54,847 nt of DNA from an uncultured Clostridia bacterium (GTDB lineage: Bacteria > Bacillota > Clostridia > Christensenellales > Aristaeellaceae). This document shows positions 49,734 to 54,847 of this stretch, piece after piece. The translations under genes were made by a program, and so were the position numbers. How positions within the stretch are numbered: position 1 is the stretch's first letter; every line of letters starts with the position of its first letter. The stretch spans positions 1-54,847 of the forward strand of contig CANOHT010000021.1 of NCBI GenBank assembly GCA_947565865.1. Direction: 5' to 3'. Below the pieces are notes generated by a model. The model searched no databases. It was not told the origin of the DNA and saw only the letters and a program-made list of their open reading frames with translations.

Positions 49734-49800
49734 AATAATTTTGAGAAATTTGTCACGGCCGTCACGCGCAATTTGTTTATATATATAGAGGGGCACATCA

Positions 49801-50586
49801 ATGAAAGCAAATTATCATACGCACACCGCGCGCTGCAATCACGCCACCGGCACAGACGAGGCATACGTCCAGGCAGCTCTGGATGCGGGGTTTGAAACGC
49901 TTGGCTTTTCCGACCACGCACCCTGGCCCTTTGCCAGCGGCTACATCAGCGGCATTCGCATGGGCATGGATGAACTGCCGGACTACATTCAATCTGTTCG
50001 CAGCCTTCAGCAGAAGTACGCAGATCAGCTGCCCATTCATCTGGGGCTTGAAGCCGAATATTATCCCCGCTATCACGATCACCTCCTGCGCCTGCGGGAG
50101 ATGGGCGTCCGCTATCTTATCCTGGGCCAGCACCAGGTAGACAGCGAGGAGGACGCCCCTGCCACCTGCATCGAGCGCCGCACGGAGGACGGCATCCGCC
50201 GCTATGCCGAGGCCGTTGTCCGCGGCATCCGCACGGGGCTTTTTGTGTGCGTCGCCCACCCGGATCTTATCATGACGCAGCCTGATCTGCCCCTCACCCC
50301 CGCCGGTGAGGAAGCGGCGGATATGATTTGCCAGGCAGCGCTGGAGGCTGGCATCCCCCTGGAATATAACCTGCTGGGCGTGCGCAGCCAGCTGGAGGGC
50401 GAGCGGCGCGGCTATCCCTCCCAAGCCTTCTGGGAACGGGTGAAGCGCCATGGCAACACGGTTATCCTGGGGGTGGACGCCCACAGCCCTGACCAGCTGC
50501 GCGATCCCCGGCCCTGGACGCTGGCCCTTGAGCAGACACGGGCGCTGGGGCTTCCGCTGACGGAGCAATTGCATTTGCCATCATAA
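49801..50586 (+). CDS. PHP-family phosphatase, histidinol-phosphatase-like
   Basis: 261 residues. The PHP signature NYHTHTARCNH at the N-terminus, the GFSDHAPW second motif, HLGLEAEYYP, and AHPDLI/GVDAHSP together supply the His/Asp/Glu ligands of a trinuclear metal centre. Closest in layout to HisK (histidinol-phosphatase of the PHP type), which makes histidinol from its phosphate; the same fold also serves other phosphoesters. No other his gene is nearby, so the exact substrate is uncertain. GAGGGG precedes the ATG. A gap of 67 bp after the GntR gene holds a small AT-rich inverted repeat. Confidence 0.8.
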   Translation: MKANYHTHTARCNHATGTDEAYVQAALDAGFETLGFSDHAPWPFASGYISGIRMGMDELPDYIQSVRSLQQKYADQLPIHLGLEAEYYPRYHDHLLRLREMGVRYLILGQHQVDSEEDAPATCIERRTEDGIRRYAEAVVRGIRTGLFVCVAHPDLIMTQPDLPLTPAGEEAADMICQAALEAGIPLEYNLLGVRSQLEGERRGYPSQAFWERVKRHGNTVILGVDAHSPDQLRDPRPWTLALEQTRALGLPLTEQLHLPS

Positions 50587-50606
50587 ATAGCATGGAGGAA
50601 TGAGAC

Positions 50607-52370
50607 ATGGATTGGACCTGGGATCTATCTTATCTTTATAAGGGGTTTGACGACGATGCCTTTGCTGCTGATCTGGCGCGGGTGCCCCAGCTGCTGGAGG
50701 AGCAGAAGGCGCTGCTGGCCGCCGATATGTCCGACCTCAGCCGGCTGGAGGCCCTCACGGACAGCAACGAAGCCCTGTACGCGCTGTTGGACAGGCTGTT
50801 CACCTTTGTGGGCCTCACGCTGTCCGTGGACGCTGAGAACGTGACCGCCGCCAAGTATGATGACAAGCTGAACATGCTCTCCAACGACGTGGGCCTGGTG
50901 GACTCCGCCATCGACCGCTACATCGGCGGTCTGACCAACCTGGAGGAGCTGATCGCCGCCTCGCCCAAGCTGCAGACCATCGCCTTTGCCCTGCGGGAAA
51001 CCGCCCGCGACGCCATCCACATCCTGCCCGAGGCCATTGAACCCTGGATGCTGGAAATGAGCCTGTCTGGCGGCAGCGCCTTCTCCCAGCTGCGGGACAA
51101 GCTGGACTCCACCCTGCTGGTGGACTACCGCGGCGAGCAGCTCCCGCTGGCGGCGGCGCGCGGTTTGGCCTACAATCCCGATCCGCAGGTGCGCAAGGAT
51201 GCCTATGAGGCGGAGCTTGCCGCCTACAAAAAGATTGAACTGCCCATGTCCTTCTGCCTGAACAGCATCAAAATGGAGGCCCGCACCATGGCCAAGGCCC
51301 GCGGCTACGCCTCCGTGCTGGACATGACCCTGCAAAACAGCCGCATGGATCGGGAAACGCTGGACGCCATGTGGCAGGCCATCGACGAGTACCTGCCTCA
51401 TTTCCGCCGCTATTTGCGGGCTAAGGGCCGTTACCTGGGCCATGCGGACGGACTTCCCTTCTACGATCTGTTCGCGCCCGTGGGCAAGAGCGCTCGCACC
51501 TACACCGTGGAGGAAGCCCGGGCAAAGCTGGTCGATGAGCTGGGCAAGTTTACCCCCGCCATGGCGGACTTCATCGACAACGCCTTTGAGCAGCGCTGGA
51601 TTGACATGTTCCCCCGGCCCGGAAAGACGGGCGGCGCCTTCTGCGCCGGCGTCCATCATGCCGACCGGAGTCTGGTGATGACCAACTTCCAGGGCAGCTT
51701 TTCCGATGTCAGCACCCTGGCTCATGAACTGGGGCATGCCTGGCACAACCGCTGCCTGGCCGGTTTGCCCACCGCTCTCATCAACACCCCCATGCCTCTG
51801 GCGGAGACGGCCTCGATTTTCAATGAAACTATGCTGGCGCATCAGGTGCTGAAGACCGCCGCCCCCGAGGAAAAGTTCTCCCTGCTGGAAAGCAGTCTGA
51901 TGGAAATCACCCAGACGGCGGTGGATATTTACAGCCGCTACCTGTTTGAGACGGAGGTCATCGAAACCCGTGCCGATCACGCCATGAGCGTGGAGGAGCT
52001 GAAGGACGCTATGCTGTGCGCTCAGGACGCCACCTATGGCGACGGCCTGGACAAGAGCGTTCGCCATCCCTACATGTGGGCCTGCAAGAGCCACTATTAC
52101 TCCTCCGGCCTGAATTTTTACAACTTCCCCTACGCCTTTGGCGACCTTTTCGGCAAGGGCGTCTTCGCCCAGTGGCTGGAAAAGGGCGACGCCTTTGTGG
52201 ATGACTACTGCCGTCTGCTGCGCTCCTGCGGTTCCGCCTCCGTGGCGGATGTGGCCGCCAGCGTGGGCATCGACGTGCGCAGCGTGGACTTCTGGCGCTC
52301 CAGCCTGGAGGTTGTAAAGCAGGACATCGACACCTTCTGTCAGCTGTGCGAGGCGCAGGCAGCGCAATAA
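50607..52370 (+). CDS. pepF: Oligoendopeptidase F, M3 family
   Basis: 587-residue cytoplasmic zinc oligopeptidase. HELGH (His373, Glu374, His377) and the third ligand Glu400 in PLAETASIFNE match family M3B. The all-helical N-terminal lid (about 1-190) and SYLYKGFDD start are typical. It degrades peptides of roughly 5-20 residues. GGAGG lies 8 bases before the ATG; 20 bp after the PHP gene. Confidence 0.94.
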   Translation: MDWTWDLSYLYKGFDDDAFAADLARVPQLLEEQKALLAADMSDLSRLEALTDSNEALYALLDRLFTFVGLTLSVDAENVTAAKYDDKLNMLSNDVGLVDSAIDRYIGGLTNLEELIAASPKLQTIAFALRETARDAIHILPEAIEPWMLEMSLSGGSAFSQLRDKLDSTLLVDYRGEQLPLAAARGLAYNPDPQVRKDAYEAELAAYKKIELPMSFCLNSIKMEARTMAKARGYASVLDMTLQNSRMDRETLDAMWQAIDEYLPHFRRYLRAKGRYLGHADGLPFYDLFAPVGKSARTYTVEEARAKLVDELGKFTPAMADFIDNAFEQRWIDMFPRPGKTGGAFCAGVHHADRSLVMTNFQGSFSDVSTLAHELGHAWHNRCLAGLPTALINTPMPLAETASIFNETMLAHQVLKTAAPEEKFSLLESSLMEITQTAVDIYSRYLFETEVIETRADHAMSVEELKDAMLCAQDATYGDGLDKSVRHPYMWACKSHYYSSGLNFYNFPYAFGDLFGKGVFAQWLEKGDAFVDDYCRLLRSCGSASVADVAASVGIDVRSVDFWRSSLEVVKQDIDTFCQLCEAQAAQ

Positions 52371-52373
52371 TCT

Positions 52374-52411
52374 CCGGCAAGCCGAAGCAATTTGTGCTTG
52401 TGTTTTGCCGG
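52374..52411 (+). terminator. Weak terminator after pepF
   Basis: CCGGCAA (52374-52380) and TTGCCGG (52405-52411) pair, with an inner AAGCA/TGCTT stem. The T-run is poor, and the structure overlaps the -35 box of secG. Confidence 0.4.
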
Positions 52412-52426
52412 CCTTTGTGATAGAAT
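52398..52426 (+). promoter_or_regulatory. Promoter of secG
   Basis: TTGTGT (52398-52403), 17-bp spacer, TAGAAT (52421-52426), about 30 bases before the ribosome binding site AAGGAGGT. Confidence 0.55.
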
Positions 52427-52458
52427 AACAAGGCTTGATACACAAGGAGGTACTTACC

Positions 52459-52704
52459 ATGGGCGTTTTGAGCGTGATTCTTTCCGTGATCCTGATTCTG
52501 GCTTGCCTGTTCATGATCGTAACCGTTCTGCTGCAGAGCAGCAACGTGCGCGGCTTGGGCGCTGTGGCCGGCCAGATGGACAGCTATTTCAGCAAGAACA
52601 AGGCCAAGACCGTCGAAGCGAAGCTGGCTTTGGGCACCAAAATTGCCGCTGTGGTGTTTGTGGTGCTGTCCCTGCTGATGCTGGTGCTGGACAAGATCGC
52701 CTGA
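52459..52704 (+). CDS. secG: Preprotein translocase subunit SecG
   Basis: 81 residues: membrane helix 1 (about 3-23), the LLQSSNVRGLGAVAGQMDSYF loop typical of SecG, and helix 2 (about 55-78). Accessory subunit of the SecYEG channel. Start at 52459 follows AAGGAGGT; an in-frame earlier ATG overlaps the site itself. Often followed by rnr and smpB in Firmicutes; here it stands alone between terminators. Confidence 0.92.
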   Translation: MGVLSVILSVILILACLFMIVTVLLQSSNVRGLGAVAGQMDSYFSKNKAKTVEAKLALGTKIAAVVFVVLSLLMLVLDKIA

Positions 52705-52728
52705 CGGCATCCTGACCGCATCCATGAC

Positions 52729-52769
52729 AAAGGCTGTTTCCTCCGATTGGTGGAAACAGCCTTTTTATA
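52729..52769 (+). terminator. Terminator of secG
   Basis: AAAGGCTGTTTCC (52729-52741), 10-nt loop, GGAAACAGCCTTT (52752-52764), then TTAT. A strong 13-bp stem. Confidence 0.85.
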
Positions 52770-52813
52770 TGCATTCGCGCAGCCTATGCATCAGCAGCCT
52801 TAACCCTGCGCTG

Positions 52814-54544
52814 TTATTGCGCAACAGTATACAGGGAGTAAAAGTAACCCCGCAGCGCCATCAGCGTCTGGAAATCTCCCATCTCCACCAACCGCCCGTC
52901 CTTCATGGCCAAGATGCTATCATACCGGGCGAGCTGCTCCGCGTCCAGGGTATGCGTCACCATGATCTGCGTCAGATCCCGCAGATTCAGCAGCGCGTTG
53001 ACCACATGGGCCGCCATCTCCTTGTCCAGAGCGGCTGTGGCCTCATCCACCAGCAGCACCGGCGTCCCCCGTAACAGGCTTCGCGCAATGGCAATGCGCT
53101 GGCGTTCACCGCCGGAAAGTCCGCAGCCATTTTCACCGCACAGATAGTCCTCACCCCGCTCGGCAATTAGCGCGGACAGGCCGGATTGGCTGATAGCACG
53201 CTCCACCCGCTCCGCCGGGAACGGACTGAACATGGTGATATTATCGCGGATCGAGGCATTGAACACAAACACGCTCTGCTGTACCATGGACACCGCGTCA
53301 TAGAGCGATTCGCAGCTGATGTCGTGCAATTCCTGGTCGCCGTAGAGAATCCTGCCCTCATAGCCGCCATGGGCCGCCATCAGTAAATTGAGCAGCGTAG
53401 ATTTACCGCTGCCGGAAGCGCCCACCACAGCGTAACGCTTGCCTTGCTCAAAACAAACGCTGATATCCTGCAGCACCGGCGCGCCTTGCGTATATCCGAA
53501 GGTCACATGCTCCAGACGGATGGCGGGTATCGCCCCCGGCAAAAGCGTTTCGCCCTCGTCCCGCACATTGCTTTCCAGCGCCGCCGCCAGCTTATCCACC
53601 AGGGCGAGAGCCGCCTTCCGATTAGCGAAAATGGACGGTGCTTGGGCGATGGGGGTAATGACATAGTTCATCAGCTGGACAAACATTATCATTACGCCTG
53701 CGGTGATTCCCGCCCGCCCGGCAAACACCATGTATGCGCCCACCAGAAAAACACCAAACTGCGTAATGAACCCCGCCCACTGGGCCATCGCCTGCACGGC
53801 CATGCTGACCTGTCGCCGCTGGCATTTGCTCTTTTCCAACGCGTCGCTGCTTTCGTGGAACAGCCGTTCCGCCGCGCCTTCCGCCTTAAAGCTTTTGATG
53901 ACCGGAAAGCCCGTCAAACAATCCTTGACCATCGCCACGAAGCTGCCGTTGCAGGTCGACACCCGCCGCTCGATCTTTTCCAGACGGTTTCCTGTCAAAA
54001 CAGAAACAACCACCGGCAAAATCGACAAAGCCACCGCAACGGCCGTCAGCGTCGGGCTGTAGGCAAGCATCATCACAAAGGCTCCAAAGAACATGATGGC
54101 CAGTTCTATCAGCGTAAATTGGCTTTCCAGATAATTGTTTTCCAGGCTTGTGACATCATTGGTCAGCGCCGAAATATAGTCAGCTGATGATTCTCTGCTG
54201 AAGGAAGCCATGCTTTTCCGGGTCAGCCGCGCGAAGGCCATGGCCTTGTACTGCCTGATGGCTCGCTGCATAAATCTTGGCTTCATCACAAAATAGATGC
54301 CTTCGCTGCACATCCAGACCGCCAGTACAAGCAGACTGATGATGATAATTTCCGTTAGCGTTCTCATCTCCGGCGCACCGGCAATGGTGTCAATGATCTG
54401 CTGCATCAGCCATGCCACGCTCAGGCTGACAAAGGAAGCGACCACCCTCATGGCCGCGGTCACCGCAAACGGCCCCTTGTTGCCCTGATAAAGCCTTGCA
54501 AGATAGGGCTTGATCCGCTTCCTTTGGTTTTGATGTCGCTTCAT
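52814..54544 (-). CDS. ABC transporter, fused permease and ATPase
   Basis: 576-residue half-transporter. The membrane domain (about 20-310) holds six helices; the ATPase (about 345-575) has Walker A GASGSGKST, Q-loop VQQSVFVF, signature LSGGERQRIAIA, Walker B LLVDEATAALD, and a His in VTHT. Architecture of MdlB/MsbA-like exporters. A single gene is present, so it may work as a homodimer or with a partner outside the window. Start ATG 54544 is set by GAGAGG 8 bases upstream; the open frame reaches back 55 codons but through the promoter. Substrate unknown. Confidence 0.9.
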   Translation of the reverse strand: MKRHQNQRKRIKPYLARLYQGNKGPFAVTAAMRVVASFVSLSVAWLMQQIIDTIAGAPEMRTLTEIIIISLLVLAVWMCSEGIYFVMKPRFMQRAIRQYKAMAFARLTRKSMASFSRESSADYISALTNDVTSLENNYLESQFTLIELAIMFFGAFVMMLAYSPTLTAVAVALSILPVVVSVLTGNRLEKIERRVSTCNGSFVAMVKDCLTGFPVIKSFKAEGAAERLFHESSDALEKSKCQRRQVSMAVQAMAQWAGFITQFGVFLVGAYMVFAGRAGITAGVMIMFVQLMNYVITPIAQAPSIFANRKAALALVDKLAAALESNVRDEGETLLPGAIPAIRLEHVTFGYTQGAPVLQDISVCFEQGKRYAVVGASGSGKSTLLNLLMAAHGGYEGRILYGDQELHDISCESLYDAVSMVQQSVFVFNASIRDNITMFSPFPAERVERAISQSGLSALIAERGEDYLCGENGCGLSGGERQRIAIARSLLRGTPVLLVDEATAALDKEMAAHVVNALLNLRDLTQIMVTHTLDAEQLARYDSILAMKDGRLVEMGDFQTLMALRGYFYSLYTVAQ

Positions 54545-54578
54545 CCTTGCAACCTCTCGATCTTTGCAAATTTGTTTC

Positions 54579-54608
54579 AGTATATCAACATCAACACATT
54601 CTTGTAAA
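54579..54608 (-). promoter_or_regulatory. Promoter of the ABC transporter gene
   Basis: Minus strand TTTACA (54603-54608), 18-bp spacer, TATACT (54579-54584), ending about 35 bases before the ATG. Confidence 0.6.
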
Positions 54609-54847
54609 GATACTTTGATTATCAATATGGCAATTGCCAGGTTGCCGCAACGATAAGTTGCGCCGCCGAATCGCTTGAAATATCCCTTGACATCCCCCAA
54701 ATCAAGCACCTATGATGATGATTTGCGCTCCTGCCATCCCTGTCCCCCCTGCCGTGTGGCGTGGCTGGCCTGGGAAGGATGGCGCGGAGACGGGGGGCAA
54801 GCGAAGCAGCTGCAGCGGGGTACATAGAGGAAGACCGCGCTCTGGGC
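54609..54847. other. Non-coding end of the window
   Basis: About 240 bases with no supported gene. Frames are short and interrupted, and no tRNA cloverleaf or terminator stem was recognised. A gene or RNA starting beyond the window edge cannot be excluded. Confidence 0.4.

Noticed and set aside
49726..49760. AT-rich inverted repeat AAATTTCT/AGAAATTT after the GntR gene as a terminator
   Set aside because: The stem is short and AT-only with no T-run; readthrough into the PHP gene seems likely.
50625..52544. 639-residue minus-strand open frame opposite pepF
   Set aside because: pepF has all M3 catalytic residues on the plus strand, so this is a shadow frame.

Overview
The window looks like chromosomal DNA of a high-GC member of the Clostridia (Firmicutes), possibly a gut or rumen Christensenellales-like or Oscillospirales-like lineage. 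This is inference. It rests on a YesM/YesN-type two-component pair beside an LplB/LplC-type sugar ABC transporter, a PyrR-type pyr leader, MrfA/MrfB repair genes, PepF and strong AGGAGG ribosome binding sites. No rRNA or tRNA gene is seen, so the placement is tentative.

Layout. (1) 1-1430: no intact gene, possibly decayed. (2) 1.5-12.3 kb, minus strand: a glycan-use locus with sensor kinase and AraC-type response regulator, then solute-binding protein, two permeases, a GH32/GH43-like propeller hydrolase and a GH31 enzyme. (3) 12.6-18.6 kb, plus strand, divergent from the kinase: SGNH esterase, a large exported DUF6259-type TIM-barrel protein and an exported three-repeat protein of unknown function. 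Regions 2 and 3 share a 245-bp control region with two good promoters and a perfect palindrome between them. (4) 18.7-24.5 kb: an AraC regulator with a PocR sensor domain, divergent from a sugar-catabolism operon (DUF4432 epimerase-like, L-fucose/arabinose isomerase-like, FGGY kinase, class II aldolase) whose substrate is not evident. (5) 24.6-35.1 kb: surface-glycan locus. Two large two-domain glycosyltransferases lie on the minus strand. Divergent from them is an operon for a 2,3-diacetamido hexuronic acid nucleotide sugar (oxidoreductase, acetyltransferase, aminotransferase, UDP-sugar 6-dehydrogenase) ending in a further glycosyltransferase. (6) 35.1-40.9 kb, minus strand: signal peptidase I, a small membrane protein, an ECF-like sigma factor, a TPR protein and MrfB/MrfA. 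(7) 41-46.5 kb: Zn/Cd P-type ATPase behind an ArsR-type operator, a short AT-richer patch (CPBP protease, cysteine-rich KTR protein), a zinc-ribbon protein, an MFS transporter and a 74-residue protein. (8) 46.6-52.7 kb: pyrP and pyrR with a PyrR attenuator, a GntR regulator with its own operator, a PHP phosphatase, pepF and secG. (9) 52.8-54.5 kb: an ABC exporter; the last 300 bases hold its promoter and nothing else recognised.

The most unusual signal is amber codons. Two conserved genes, the UDP-sugar dehydrogenase and the sigma factor, are each interrupted by one in-frame TAG inside otherwise intact, family-length reading frames. TAG closes only 2 of the 41 genes called here (18 TAA, 21 TGA). 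This could be two independent point mutations, assembly error, or amber readthrough or recoding in this lineage. The other notable systems are the uncharacterised DUF6259/three-repeat secreted operon and the orphan sugar pathway with a modified aldolase active site.
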